A stretch of 64,000 bases of DNA from Amycolatopsis albispora (GCF_003312875.1 NZ_CP015163.1:7626001-7690000); one strand, 5' to 3'; positions 31,942 to 40,754 are shown, counted from the stretch's first letter. Numbers and translations are program-made. The notes: a model not told the origin generated them from the letters alone.

Positions 31942-34443
31942 ATGCGGACACTGGTGGTCGCCGGGCACGGCATGGTCGCGCACCGGCTGGTCGAAGCGGT
32001 GCGGGCCGGGGACAGCGACTGGCGGGTGGTGGTGCTGGCCGAGGAGTCGCGGCCGGCCTACGACCGGGTGGCGCTGACCTCCTATGTGGACGGTTGGGAC
32101 GCGGCGGCGCTGGCGCTGCCGGGTGCCGACTACGCGGGCGACCCGATGGTCGAACTGCGGCTCGGCGACCCGGTGGTGTCGGTCGATCGCGAGCAGCGGC
32201 TGGTCCGGACCGAGGCGGGCTTCGAGCAGGCCTACGACGCGCTGGTGCTCGCCACCGGGTCGAAGCCCTTTGTGCCGCCGGTGCCCGGGCACGACCTGCC
32301 CGGCTGCTTTGTCTACCGGACCATCGAGGACCTCGACGCCATTCGTGAAGCGGCGGGCAAGGCGGGCCGCGGGCGCCGGTCGGCGATGGTGGTCGGTGGT
32401 GGCCTGCTCGGCCTGGAGGCCGCGAAAGCGTTGCGGGACATGGGCCTTTCCCCGCACGTGGTGGAGATGGGCCCGCGGCTGATGCCGCTGCAGGTGGACG
32501 ACGGCGGTGCCGGGCTGCTGCGTGACCTGGTCACCGCGCTGGACGTGACCGTCCACACGGGAACGTCCACCAACAGCATCGAAGCCGACGGCGACCGGCT
32601 GCTGGCGAAGCTGGCCAACGGCACCGAGCTGGACCTGGACCTGGTCGTGTTCTCGGCGGGCATCCGCCCGCGTGACGACCTGGCGCGGTCGAGCGGCCTG
32701 GAGGTCGGCGAGCGCGGTGGGGTGCTGGTGGACAACCGTTGCCGCACCAGCGATCCGGCGGTGTACGCGATCGGTGAATGCGCGGCCGTGGAGAACCGCG
32801 TGTACGGCATCGTGGCGCCCGGGTACGCGATGGCGGAGATCGTCGCCGCGCAACTGCTCGGTGGTGACGCCGAATTCGGCGAGCAGGACATGTCGACGAA
32901 GCTGAAGCTGCTCGGCGTCGATGTGGCCAGCTTCGGCGACGCGCACGCGGCCACCGAGGGCGCGCGTGAAGTCGCGTTCGCCGACTCGATCGACGGGTAC
33001 TACAAGAAGCTGGTGGTCTCCGAGGACGGTAAGACGCTGCTCGGCGGGGTGTTGGTCGGGGACGCGTCGCAGTACACGATGCTGCGGTCGTTCGTCGGCC
33101 GCGCGCTGCCCGCTTCACCCGGTTCGATGCTCGCGCCCTCCGGTGGTGGTGAAGGCGTCGGCGTGGACGCGCTGCCGCCCGACGCGCAGGTCTGCTCCTG
33201 CAACGGCGTCACCAAGGCCGACATCACCGGCGCGATCCTCGAGCACGAGTGTACCGACGTGCCGAAGATCAAGGCCTGCACGCGGGCGGGCACGGCGTGT
33301 GGTTCGTGCGTGCCGATGCTGGCGAAGCTGCTGGACTCGTGCGGCGTCGAGCAGTCGAAGGCGTTGTGCGAGCACTTCTCCTTCTCCCGCGCGGAACTGT
33401 TCGAGATCATCAGCGCCACCCGGATCACCACCTTCGGCGAGCTGATCGGGCGGCACGGCACCGGCACCGGCTGCGCGATCTGCAAGCCGGCGGTGGCCTC
33501 GATCCTGGCCACCCTGGGCAACGGCCACATTCTCGGCGGTGAGCAGGCGACCCTGCAGGACACCAACGACCGGTTCCTGGCGAACATCCAGCGCAACGGC
33601 TCGTACTCGGTGGTGCCGCGCATCCCCGGCGGCGAGATCACCCCGGCGAAGCTCAAGGTGATCGCCGAGGTGGCCGAGGAGTTCGGGCTGTACACCAAGA
33701 TCACCGGCGGGCAGCGGATCGACCTGTTCGGCGCGACGGTGGACCAGCTGCCGCTGATCTGGCGGCGGCTGGTGGACGCGGGCTTCGAATCGGGGCACGC
33801 GTACGGGAAGTCGCTGCGCACGGTGAAGTCGTGCGTCGGGTCCACGTGGTGCCGGTACGGCGTGCAGGACAGCGTCGGCATGGCGGTGGAGCTGGAGCTG
33901 CGCTACCGCGGGCTGCGCTCGCCGCACAAGCTGAAGGCGGCGGTCTCGGGCTGTGCGCGTGAATGCGCCGAGGCCCGCGGCAAGGACTTCGGCGTGATCG
34001 CCACGGAGAACGGCTGGAACCTCTACGTCGGCGGCAACGGCGGCACCACCCCGCGGCACGCGCGGCTGCTGGTGTCCGATGTAGACAGCGAGACGCTTTT
34101 CCGCACCATCGACCGGTTCCTGATGTTCTACGTGCGCACCGCCGACCGGCTCCAGCGCACCGCGCCGTGGCTGGAGGAGATGGAAGGCGGCCTCGACCAC
34201 CTGCGTGACGTGATCGTCAACGACAGCCTGGGCATCTGCGACGAGCTGGACGCCGCGATGCAGAAGCACATCGACTCCTACGCCGACGAGTGGCGTGGTG
34301 TGCTGGAAGACCCGGAGAAGCTCGCGCGGTTCACCTCGTTCGTGAACGCGCCGGGCACGCCGGACCCGACGATCTCGTTCCGCGTCGAGCGTGAGCAGAA
34401 GGTGCCCGTTTTGCTGGGAATGCCGGAGGTGGCCGCACGATGA
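31942..34443 (+). CDS. nirB: Nitrite reductase [NAD(P)H] large subunit NirB
   Basis: 833 residues; it reduces nitrite to ammonium with siroheme. Domains in order: FAD/NAD oxidoreductase (about 1-400; MVVGGGLLGLEAAKAL, VYAIGECAAVE), BFD [2Fe-2S] (CSCNGVTKADI ... TACGSCVPML), a second BFD-like stretch with TGCAICKP, then the sulfite/nitrite reductase repeats. The siroheme/[4Fe-4S] ligands are in SCVGSTWCRYG and VSGCARECAEA. GAGGAGC precedes ATG 31942. It overlaps nirD by 4 bases. Confidence 0.96.
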   Translation: MRTLVVAGHGMVAHRLVEAVRAGDSDWRVVVLAEESRPAYDRVALTSYVDGWDAAALALPGADYAGDPMVELRLGDPVVSVDREQRLVRTEAGFEQAYDALVLATGSKPFVPPVPGHDLPGCFVYRTIEDLDAIREAAGKAGRGRRSAMVVGGGLLGLEAAKALRDMGLSPHVVEMGPRLMPLQVDDGGAGLLRDLVTALDVTVHTGTSTNSIEADGDRLLAKLANGTELDLDLVVFSAGIRPRDDLARSSGLEVGERGGVLVDNRCRTSDPAVYAIGECAAVENRVYGIVAPGYAMAEIVAAQLLGGDAEFGEQDMSTKLKLLGVDVASFGDAHAATEGAREVAFADSIDGYYKKLVVSEDGKTLLGGVLVGDASQYTMLRSFVGRALPASPGSMLAPSGGGEGVGVDALPPDAQVCSCNGVTKADITGAILEHECTDVPKIKACTRAGTACGSCVPMLAKLLDSCGVEQSKALCEHFSFSRAELFEIISATRITTFGELIGRHGTGTGCAICKPAVASILATLGNGHILGGEQATLQDTNDRFLANIQRNGSYSVVPRIPGGEITPAKLKVIAEVAEEFGLYTKITGGQRIDLFGATVDQLPLIWRRLVDAGFESGHAYGKSLRTVKSCVGSTWCRYGVQDSVGMAVELELRYRGLRSPHKLKAAVSGCARECAEARGKDFGVIATENGWNLYVGGNGGTTPRHARLLVSDVDSETLFRTIDRFLMFYVRTADRLQRTAPWLEEMEGGLDHLRDVIVNDSLGICDELDAAMQKHIDSYADEWRGVLEDPEKLARFTSFVNAPGTPDPTISFRVEREQKVPVLLGMPEVAAR

Positions 34444-34781
34444 CCGCGATACAGGAATGCACTTGGGTGGCCGTGTGCCCGCTGGAGGCGGTGCCGCTGG
34501 GTGCCGGGGTGGCGGCGCTGTTGCCGGACGGCACGCAGGTGGCGATCTTCCGTACCGAGGAAAGCGTCTACGCACTGTCCAATGTGGACCCGTTCAGCGG
34601 CGCGGCGGTGCTCTCACGCGGCATTCTCGGCGACCGCGGTGGCGTGCCGGTGGTGGCGTCCCCGATGCACAAGCAGTGCTTCGAGCTGGCCACCGGGCAG
34701 TGCCTGGACGATCCCGAGGTGCGCGTGGCCGCGTACCCGGTGCGGATTGCCGACGGCACGGTGGAGGTGGGCGGGCCATGA
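34440..34781 (+). CDS. nirD: Nitrite reductase small subunit NirD
   Basis: 113 residues with the Rieske-like fold of NirD (WVAVCPLEAVPLGAGVAALL, then VYALSNVDPFSGAAVLSRGI and VVASPMHKQCFELATGQC). The CxH...CxxH cluster ligands of true Rieske proteins are not present, as is normal for this subunit. It joins NirB in the cytoplasmic NADH-nitrite reductase. It overlaps nirB and the next gene by 4 bases each. Confidence 0.95.
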   Translation: MTAIQECTWVAVCPLEAVPLGAGVAALLPDGTQVAIFRTEESVYALSNVDPFSGAAVLSRGILGDRGGVPVVASPMHKQCFELATGQCLDDPEVRVAAYPVRIADGTVEVGGP

Positions 34782-35893
34782 CGGCCCTGCCACCGCTGGC
34801 GGGCTTCGCTATCGGGATCACGGCGGCGCGCCGGGCGGACGAGCTCGGTGCGCTGTTCGTGCGAAAGGGGGCGACCGTGCGGTACGGCCCGGCGCTCCGG
34901 ATCGTGCCGCTGTCCGACGACACCGAGCTGCTGGGCGCGACCCGGCGGCTGCTGGACGAGGCGCCGGACGTGGTGGTGGCGACCACCGGCATCGGCTTCC
35001 GCGGCTGGATCGAAGCGGCCGAGGGCTGGGGGCTCGGTGACGCCGTGCTGGCCAGGCTCGGTGAGGCCGCGGTGATGGCACGCGGGCCGAAGGCGAAGGG
35101 CGCGGTGCGCGCGGCTGGCCTGTCCGAAGTGTACTCACCGGATTCGGAGAGCAACGCGGAGTTGCTGCAGCACCTGCTGGAGTCCGGAGTGGACGGACGA
35201 CGGGTGGCGGTGCAGCTGCACGGCGAGCCGCTGCCGTTCTTCGTGGAGTCGCTGCGGGCCGCGGGGGCCGAGGTGATCGAGATCCCGGTGTACCGCTGGG
35301 TCGGGCCCGCCGATCCCGGGCCGCTGGAACGGCTGCTCGATTCGGTGCTGGAGGGCGGGATCGACGCGATGCCGTTCACCAGTGCACCCGCGGCGGCGAG
35401 CATGTTCGCGGTGGCCAGGCGGACCGGGCGGTACGCGGAACTGGTGGACGCGCTGACCCGGCGGGTGGTGGTGGCCTGCGTCGGCCCGATCACCGCGGCG
35501 CCGTTCGCCGCGCTGGGCATTCCGACCGTGCAGCCGGAGCGGTCGCGGATCGGGGCGCTCGCGCGCACGCAGTCGCAGGCGCTGCTGGAGCGGGTGCCGC
35601 GGTGGCGCGTCGCCGGACGCGAGGTGGAGCTGCGCGGGCAGGCGGTGGTGGTCGACGGAGAGCTGCGGACGCTGGCGCCCGCGCAACTGGCGGTGTTGCG
35701 GGCACTCGCGGAGGAGCCGGGACGGGTGATCTCGCGGCGTCAGCTGATGACCGTGCTGCCCAGCGGCGGCGACGAGCACGCGGTGGAGACGGCGGTCGGC
35801 AGGCTCCGCACTTCGCTGGGTGAGGGAAAACTGGTGCAGACCGTGGTCAAGCGGGGTTACCGGCTGGCCGTGGAGAAGGCGGGGATCGCTTGA
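34778..35893 (+). CDS. nnaR: NnaR-type regulator: uroporphyrinogen-III synthase domain fused to winged helix
   Basis: 371 residues. The first 265 form a HemD domain (GFAIGITAARRADELGALFV ... VVVATTGIGFRGWIEAAEGW ... MPFTSAPAAASMFAVA). The last 100 form an OmpR-type winged helix: LRTLAPAQLAVLRALAEEPG, ISRRQLMTVLPSGGDEHAVE and TVVKRGYRLAV. The same architecture is known from NnaR of Streptomyces and Mycobacterium (Rv0260c), a nitrate/nitrite assimilation regulator that works with GlnR. Whether the HemD part is still an enzyme for siroheme synthesis or only a sensor cannot be read here. Overlaps nirD (ATGA). Confidence 0.9.
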   Translation: MTALPPLAGFAIGITAARRADELGALFVRKGATVRYGPALRIVPLSDDTELLGATRRLLDEAPDVVVATTGIGFRGWIEAAEGWGLGDAVLARLGEAAVMARGPKAKGAVRAAGLSEVYSPDSESNAELLQHLLESGVDGRRVAVQLHGEPLPFFVESLRAAGAEVIEIPVYRWVGPADPGPLERLLDSVLEGGIDAMPFTSAPAAASMFAVARRTGRYAELVDALTRRVVVACVGPITAAPFAALGIPTVQPERSRIGALARTQSQALLERVPRWRVAGREVELRGQAVVVDGELRTLAPAQLAVLRALAEEPGRVISRRQLMTVLPSGGDEHAVETAVGRLRTSLGEGKLVQTVVKRGYRLAVEKAGIA

Positions 35894-36585
35894 TCGTGCT
35901 GGTGGCACACGGGACCCGGGCTCCGGCCGGGGTGCGTGTGATCTCGGAACTGGCGGAACTGGTGCGCGCGCGGGTGGACGTGGAGGTGCGGGTCGCGTAC
36001 GCGGACGTGCTCCAGCCGGACGTGACGAGCGTGCTCCGGGACGTGCCGGGTGAAGCCGTGGTGGTCCCGGCGTTCCTGGCGTCGGGTTACCACGTGCGGA
36101 CGGACATCCCGGCGCAGATCGAGGCGAGCGGGCACCGGGCGGTCCGGCTCACGCCCGCGTTCGGCGCCGCCCCGGAACTGCTCGACGTGCTCGAACAGCG
36201 CCTGCTCGACGCCGGGTACCGCGACGGCGATGCCGTGGTGCTGGCGGCCGCCGGGTCCAGCGACCCGCGGGCGCTCAGCGAAGTCCGGGTGGCCGCGCGG
36301 GCGTTGCGGGCCAGGCTGGGCGTGCCGGTCCGGGTGGGTTTTGCCGCCACCGCACGGCCGTCCGTGGCCGAGGTGGTGGATTCCCTTCGCCGGCACCGGG
36401 TCGCGGTGGCTTCGTGGCTGCTCGCGCCCGGTCTGTTCCACCGGCGGCTGGCCGATTCCGGCGCGGCCGTGGTGGCCGAGCCGCTGGGCGCGCACCCGGC
36501 CATCGCCGATCTGGTCGTCCGCCGCTACCAGTCTACTTTGGACAGCGTGAGCCCGCGGGCGGCGGCGACGACTTCGGCTTCCTGA
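35890..36585 (+). CDS. CbiX/SirB-type sirohydrochlorin chelatase
   Basis: 231 residues, two tandem half-domains. Metal- and substrate-binding His residues appear in LVAHGTRAPAGVR and PAFLASGYHVRTDIPAQI; the second half has VLAAAGSSDPRALSEV and SWLLAPGLFHRRL. It inserts Fe2+ (or Co2+) into sirohydrochlorin and so supplies siroheme to NirB. The start is TTG 35890, overlapping the nnaR stop as TTGA; GTG 35896 is an alternative. Its 3' end overlaps the convergent AlkZ-like gene by 61 bases. Confidence 0.88.
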   Translation: MIVLVAHGTRAPAGVRVISELAELVRARVDVEVRVAYADVLQPDVTSVLRDVPGEAVVVPAFLASGYHVRTDIPAQIEASGHRAVRLTPAFGAAPELLDVLEQRLLDAGYRDGDAVVLAAAGSSDPRALSEVRVAARALRARLGVPVRVGFAATARPSVAEVVDSLRRHRVAVASWLLAPGLFHRRLADSGAAVVAEPLGAHPAIADLVVRRYQSTLDSVSPRAAATTSAS

Positions 36586-37616
36586 CCGACGCGCTCGCGG
36601 ACGTCCGGCGACAGCGGCCAGAACGTCCGAACCGTGATCGACAGCCGGTTGCCGGCGGTCTTCGGCCGCCAGACACCAGCGATCTCCCCGTCGGTGAGCA
36701 GCGCGCCCGGATTGCCGAGGATCTTCCAGACCTCCTTCTGGTGTGCCTTCTCCGGCACGAGCAGGTCGCGATCCCTGGCCTGGAGCAGCGGATCCGACGG
36801 CGGCAGCAGGCGCACGACGTCCGGTTCCGGCGGATTCTCCAGCAGCGGCAGCGCGTCCGCGGGCAGGTAGCGCTTCTTCTTGTCCAGCCGCACTTCCACC
36901 AGGTCCGACGGCCACATCTCCTTGGCGGCGGTGGCCGTGGTGCCGGAGAAGCCGCCCGCCTCGCCGGGCGTGGCCGGACCGTGCAGCCGCAGGTAGGCCG
37001 CCATGACCGCGGTCGCGGCGCGCACATCGGGCTTGACCGGCACCGGGCCGCGCTGCGCCATCGGGGTCAGCGTGGCCGGGGTCGCGCCGGGCACCAGTTC
37101 GAGCCCGGCGAGCGGCGCGGCCAGGCGCATCAGCTGCTCGAAGATGTGCGTGGCGCCGCAGCGGCGGCACCAGAGGGAGAACCCGTCCGGCACCAGCTTG
37201 GTGACCGCGGTGCTGGAGTCGCCCTTGGTCATCGTCCGGCCGACGGCCTTGTGCAGCGCCCGCGCCGCGACCGTCAGCGCCTCGGCCGCCGGTACCCCGG
37301 CGCGGGCGACCTGCGTGCGCTGCCAGCCCATCCGCGCCTCGGCGTCCGCTTCGGACAGTGGCACCAGGCTCGCCACCAGTGCTTTCAGGTCGCCGCGCCG
37401 GTGCAGGTGCGGGGCGCCGCGATGGGACCAGAGCAGCGCGAAGCGGTCGTCGGTGGTGGCCGGAGTGGACAGTCGTGCGGCCAGCGCGATGGCCGGGCCA
37501 CCGCGCTGGTTGTCCTGCACGCCGAGGTCGAACACGGCCAGCTCGTGCGGATCGGCCGCTTCCCGGTGCAGCCCCTGCGCGGCGATCCGGTAGGCCATCA
37601 CCTGCTTCCTGTCCAT
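36525..37616 (-). CDS. AlkZ-like winged-helix DNA-binding protein
   Basis: 363 residues of the HTH_42 (YcaQ/AlkZ) family: starts MDRKQVMAYRIAAQGLHREA with the QGL motif of the DNA-crosslink glycosylases; middle TMTKGDSSTAVTKL and WCRRCGATHIFEQLMRLAAP; end TVRTFWPLSPDVRERV. AlkZ proteins remove alkylated bases and often protect antibiotic producers from their own DNA-damaging product. Activity here is inferred. The last 61 bases overlap the 3' end of the chelatase gene on the other strand. Confidence 0.85.
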   Translation of the reverse strand: MDRKQVMAYRIAAQGLHREAADPHELAVFDLGVQDNQRGGPAIALAARLSTPATTDDRFALLWSHRGAPHLHRRGDLKALVASLVPLSEADAEARMGWQRTQVARAGVPAAEALTVAARALHKAVGRTMTKGDSSTAVTKLVPDGFSLWCRRCGATHIFEQLMRLAAPLAGLELVPGATPATLTPMAQRGPVPVKPDVRAATAVMAAYLRLHGPATPGEAGGFSGTTATAAKEMWPSDLVEVRLDKKKRYLPADALPLLENPPEPDVVRLLPPSDPLLQARDRDLLVPEKAHQKEVWKILGNPGALLTDGEIAGVWRPKTAGNRLSITVRTFWPLSPDVRERVGQEAEVVAAARGLTLSKVDW

Positions 37617-37627
37617 GCTCGACCGTC

Positions 37628-38032
37628 CTAAAGGGAGTATTCGAAGGTGTACCGCATCGCGGGCTGACCGGTCTCGCCGGCGATGGTGCCGGTGCCGCGC
37701 AGGCCGGTCAGCTCACCGGTGCCGGAGCCGTCGACCACGGTGAACGTGCCGTTGATGCCGTTGCTGTCGAAACCTACCTCGTGCCGGAGCACGAAGCTGC
37801 CCTTGCGGCCGTCCACCGCGCCCTCGATCCGCTCGAACCCCGGTGCGCGGTGCCCGGCGCCGTCGTAACCGGGGCCGGTGTAGTAGAGGAGGTAGTCGCA
37901 CGAGGACTCGCCCTCGATCAGGCCCGAGTAGGTCATGACGGCGTGGGCGTGGGCGTACCGGGGCTCCACTGGGTCGTCCTTGCCGCCGCTGACCACGTTC
38001 TCTTCCCAGCTCTTCGTCGTGAAGGTGTTCAT
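37628..38032 (-). CDS. DUF3224 domain protein
   Basis: 134 residues from ATG 38032 (a GTG at 38041 is possible). Beta-barrel-like sequence with the DUF3224 pattern: TTKSWEENVV at the start, AHAVMTYSGLIEGESSCDYL, GSFVLRHEVGFDSNGINGTF and GTGELTGLRGTGTI. Members are cytoplasmic proteins of unknown function, often repressed by a neighbouring WYL/YafY regulator. That arrangement is seen here: the WYL gene is divergent and an inverted repeat lies between them. Confidence 0.88.
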   Translation of the reverse strand: MNTFTTKSWEENVVSGGKDDPVEPRYAHAHAVMTYSGLIEGESSCDYLLYYTGPGYDGAGHRAPGFERIEGAVDGRKGSFVLRHEVGFDSNGINGTFTVVDGSGTGELTGLRGTGTIAGETGQPAMRYTFEYSL

Positions 38033-38053
38033 GCCGAGCACTCTGCCGGGCTT

Positions 38054-38074
38054 ACCTGACAGCTTGTGTCAGGT
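38054..38074. promoter_or_regulatory. Operator between DUF3224 and WYL genes
   Basis: ACCTGACA-N5-TGTCAGGT is a perfect 8-5-8 inverted repeat 21 bases before the DUF3224 start and 12 bases before the WYL start. TGACA/TGTCA half-sites with this spacing are typical of YafY-type WYL regulators. Confidence 0.75.
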
Positions 38075-38086
38075 TTTCCGGCCATA

Positions 38087-39058
38087 ATGAACTTCATGCG
38101 GGCGAGCAGGTTGCTGTCGGTGCTGCTGCTGTTGCAGAACCGCGGCCGGATGACGGCTGACGAGCTGGCCGCCGAACTCGAGGTGTCGGTGCGCACGGTC
38201 TACCGCGACATCGAGGCGTTGTCGGCGGCGGGCGTGCCGGTCTACGCCGATCGCGGGCGCAGCGGCGGCTACCAGCTCGTCGACGGCTACCGCACGCGGC
38301 TGACCGGGCTCACCGAGGAGGAGGCGCGGTCGCTGTCGCTGGCCGGGTTGCCCGAGGCCGCGTCCGAACTGGGGTTGGGCACGGTGCTCGCCGCCGCGCA
38401 GCTGAAGCTCTACGCGGCGCTGCCCGCCGACCTGCGCGACCGCGCGGCGACCGTCTCCCAGCGCTTCTACCTCGACGTTCCCGGCTGGCACCGGGGCATC
38501 GAGAGCCTGCCGCAGCTGGCGGAGGTGGCCGAGGCGGTGTGGCAGCCGCGGCGGCTGCGCCTCGACTACCGGCGCTGGGGCAACCAGCAGGTCACGCGGG
38601 AGGTCGAGCCGCTCGGCCTGATCCTCAAGGCGGGCAACTGGTACCTCGCCGCGCGGTGCGACGGCAACGACCGGACGTATCGCATCTCGCGGATCGAGCG
38701 GCTGGAGACGCTGGACGCCTTCACCCGTCCCGCCGATTTCGACCTGGCGCGGTACTGGCAGGAGTGGTCCGAGCAGTTCGAGCGGCGCATGTACCCGCGG
38801 ACCGCGGTGGTGCGCCTTTCGCCGCTGGCGCAGGCACTCGTACCGTTCTACGCGGGAGCCGTCGGCGCGCGGGCGCTGCGCACGGCGACCGAACCGGACG
38901 AGGACGGGTGGATTCGCATGGAGCTGCCGGTGGAGCAGGGCCGTCCGGCGATCGGTGAGCTGCTCCGGTTCGGGCCGGGGCTGCAGGTGCTGGAGCCCGC
39001 TTCGCTGCGGGACGAGCTGGCGGAGGCGATCAGGGAGATGGGGGCGCTCTATGGGTGA
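38087..39058 (+). CDS. YafY/WYL-domain transcriptional regulator
   Basis: 323 residues from ATG 38087 (GTG 38066 would sit inside the operator; ATG 38096 is also possible). N-terminal HTH_11: ASRLLSVLLLLQNRGRMTAD, then ELEVSVRTVYRDIEALSAAG. The WYL domain carries GLILKAGNWYLAARCDGND in place of WYL proper, followed by TYRISRIERLE. Such proteins bind small ligands, oligonucleotides or damaged DNA and control one divergent target. The stop overlaps the start of the HemD-like gene by 8 bases. Confidence 0.9.
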   Translation: MNFMRASRLLSVLLLLQNRGRMTADELAAELEVSVRTVYRDIEALSAAGVPVYADRGRSGGYQLVDGYRTRLTGLTEEEARSLSLAGLPEAASELGLGTVLAAAQLKLYAALPADLRDRAATVSQRFYLDVPGWHRGIESLPQLAEVAEAVWQPRRLRLDYRRWGNQQVTREVEPLGLILKAGNWYLAARCDGNDRTYRISRIERLETLDAFTRPADFDLARYWQEWSEQFERRMYPRTAVVRLSPLAQALVPFYAGAVGARALRTATEPDEDGWIRMELPVEQGRPAIGELLRFGPGLQVLEPASLRDELAEAIREMGALYG

Positions 39059-39851
39059 GCTCACCGGGGTCACCATCGGGATCACCGCCGAGCGGCGCGC
39101 GGAGGAGTTCATCACCGCGCTGGAGCGGCACGGTGCCGAGGTCCGGCACGCGCCGACGATCCGGATCGTGCCGCTGCCGGACGACGCACTGCTGCGCTCG
39201 GCGACCGACGCCGTGCTGGCCGAGCCGGTCGACTTCACCGCGATCACCACCGGCGCCGGGTTCCGCGGCTGGGTCTCGGCGGCGGAGGGCTGGGGTGTGC
39301 GGGAGGACCTGCTGCGTCACCTGGGCGCGTCGCGGGTTTTCGTGCGGGGGCCGAAGGCGATGGGCGCGGTGCGCGGGCACGGGCTCTCGGAGGAATGGTC
39401 AGCGCCGGGCGAGACGAACGCCGAGGTTTTCGCGCACCTGATGGCGCAAGGCGTGGCGGGGCGGCGGGTCGCGGTGCAGTTGCACGGGACGCCGTTGCCG
39501 GAGCTGACCTCGCCGCTGGCCGCCGCCGGGGCGGAGGTGGTCGAGGTGCAGCCGTACCGGTGGCAGTGGCCGTCGGACCTCGCGCCCGCCCACCAGCTGG
39601 TCGACGACGTCATCGGGGGTGCGGTTCGGGCGCTCGCGTTCACCAGCGCCCCGGCCACGGCGAACCTGCTGACGCTGGCCGGGGACCGGCAGGACGCGCT
39701 GGTCACCGCGTTGCGGGGGCCGGTGGTCTGCGCTTGCGTCGGCTCGGTGACCGCGGCGCCGTTGACCGAGCTGGGTGTGGCGACGTTGCAGCCGGACCGG
39801 CCGCGGCTGGGGGCGTTGGTGAAGCTCCTGGTTCGGGAGTTGGGTACTTAG
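39051..39851 (+). CDS. Second uroporphyrinogen-III synthase-like protein
   Basis: 266 residues from ATG 39051. Its HemD domain closely resembles that of the nnaR product: GVTIGITAERRAEEFITALE, ITTGAGFRGWVSAAEGWG, VRGPKAMGAVRGHGLSEEW, LAFTSAPATANLLTLAGD and CACVGSVTAAPLTELGVATL. There is no winged helix at the C-terminus. It is coupled to the WYL regulator rather than to tetrapyrrole genes. It could be a dedicated siroheme-pathway synthase or a ligand-sensing paralogue produced by duplication of the nnaR N-terminal part. Confidence 0.85.
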   Translation: MGELTGVTIGITAERRAEEFITALERHGAEVRHAPTIRIVPLPDDALLRSATDAVLAEPVDFTAITTGAGFRGWVSAAEGWGVREDLLRHLGASRVFVRGPKAMGAVRGHGLSEEWSAPGETNAEVFAHLMAQGVAGRRVAVQLHGTPLPELTSPLAAAGAEVVEVQPYRWQWPSDLAPAHQLVDDVIGGAVRALAFTSAPATANLLTLAGDRQDALVTALRGPVVCACVGSVTAAPLTELGVATLQPDRPRLGALVKLLVRELGT

Positions 39852-39899
39852 GCGTTGGCGGCTGGGTCCGGTGCGCCGCGTGCGTCGGCTCGGTGACTG

Positions 39900-40739
39900 C
39901 TAGACGTCGTCAGCTGGTTCTGGGGCGCCGGATTCGATGCGTTTTACGTTTTCCCGGCCGACCTCTTCCTCGCTCTTGCCTTGCCGCCAGTAGCCGGTGA
40001 AGGTGATGGCGCGTTTGTCCACGCCGCGCTCTCGGACCAGGTGGCGCCGCGCGTACTTGACCAGGCTTGCCTCCCCGGAGAGCCAGCCGTACGCCTTGCC
40101 CTCGGGCAGCGAAGCCGCCCGCACCGCTTCGAGCACCGCCTCCCCGTGCGGCCGCGTGCCCCGGTGCACCCAGGTGATCTCGACGTCCTTGGCCGCGGTC
40201 TCGAAAACCTGCTCCTCCTCCGGCCCGGCGACCTCCACGAACGCCCGCAGCACCGCATCCTCCGGCCGCGACTCGACGATCGCGCCCACCGCGGGCACCG
40301 TCGACTCGTCACCGACCAGCAGTTGCCACTCGGTGTCCTCCGGCGGCGAGTACAACGCGTGCGGCGGCGTCAGGAAGATCAGCTCGTCGCCTACCGCGGC
40401 CCGCTCCGCCCACGTCGAGGCCGGGCCCGCGTCGTGCAGCACAAAATCGACGTCCACCTCACCCGGCCGGATGGCGCGGATCGTGTAGGTGCGCATCGGC
40501 GGGCGCTCGGCGTCCGGCATCGCCAGGTACACGCGGTACCAGGACAGCACCTCGTCGCCGTCGAGCGGCGGCGGCAGCACCGGCCGCACCTGCCCCGGCG
40601 CCGGGAAGAACAGCTTCACGTACTGGTCGGGGCCCACGTCCTCGACGTCGGCGGCCACCGCGAAGCTGATCCTGGCCATGTGCGGGGTCAGCCGCCGCAC
40701 GGCGGACACGCGCAGCGGGTGGTACGACATACTCGGCAT
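39900..40739 (-). CDS. Siderophore-interacting FAD-binding reductase
   Basis: 279 residues. SIP/ViuB family: FAD-binding half with MRTYTIRAIRPGEVDVDFVL and HDAGPASTWAERA, NAD(P)H-binding half with LLVGDESTVPAVGAIVES and GWLSGEASLVKYARRHL. Such enzymes release iron from ferric siderophores in the cytoplasm. ATG 40739 touches an IdeR/DtxR-like iron box; ATG 40730 is an alternative start. It stands alone, with no siderophore biosynthesis genes in view. Confidence 0.92.
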   Translation of the reverse strand: MPSMSYHPLRVSAVRRLTPHMARISFAVAADVEDVGPDQYVKLFFPAPGQVRPVLPPPLDGDEVLSWYRVYLAMPDAERPPMRTYTIRAIRPGEVDVDFVLHDAGPASTWAERAAVGDELIFLTPPHALYSPPEDTEWQLLVGDESTVPAVGAIVESRPEDAVLRAFVEVAGPEEEQVFETAAKDVEITWVHRGTRPHGEAVLEAVRAASLPEGKAYGWLSGEASLVKYARRHLVRERGVDKRAITFTGYWRQGKSEEEVGRENVKRIESGAPEPADDV

Positions 40740-40754
40740 TAGGCAAGGCTAACC
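40739..40754 (-). promoter_or_regulatory. IdeR/DtxR-like iron box
   Basis: TTAGGCAAGGCTAACC matches the core of the 19-bp consensus TTAGGTTAGGCTAACCTAA at 14 of 16 positions. It overlaps the start region of the siderophore reductase gene, so the gene should be repressed by iron. Confidence 0.75.

Noticed and set aside
38066..38086. GTG 38066 as start of the WYL regulator
   Set aside because: It lies inside the palindromic operator; ATG 38087 or 38096 are more plausible.
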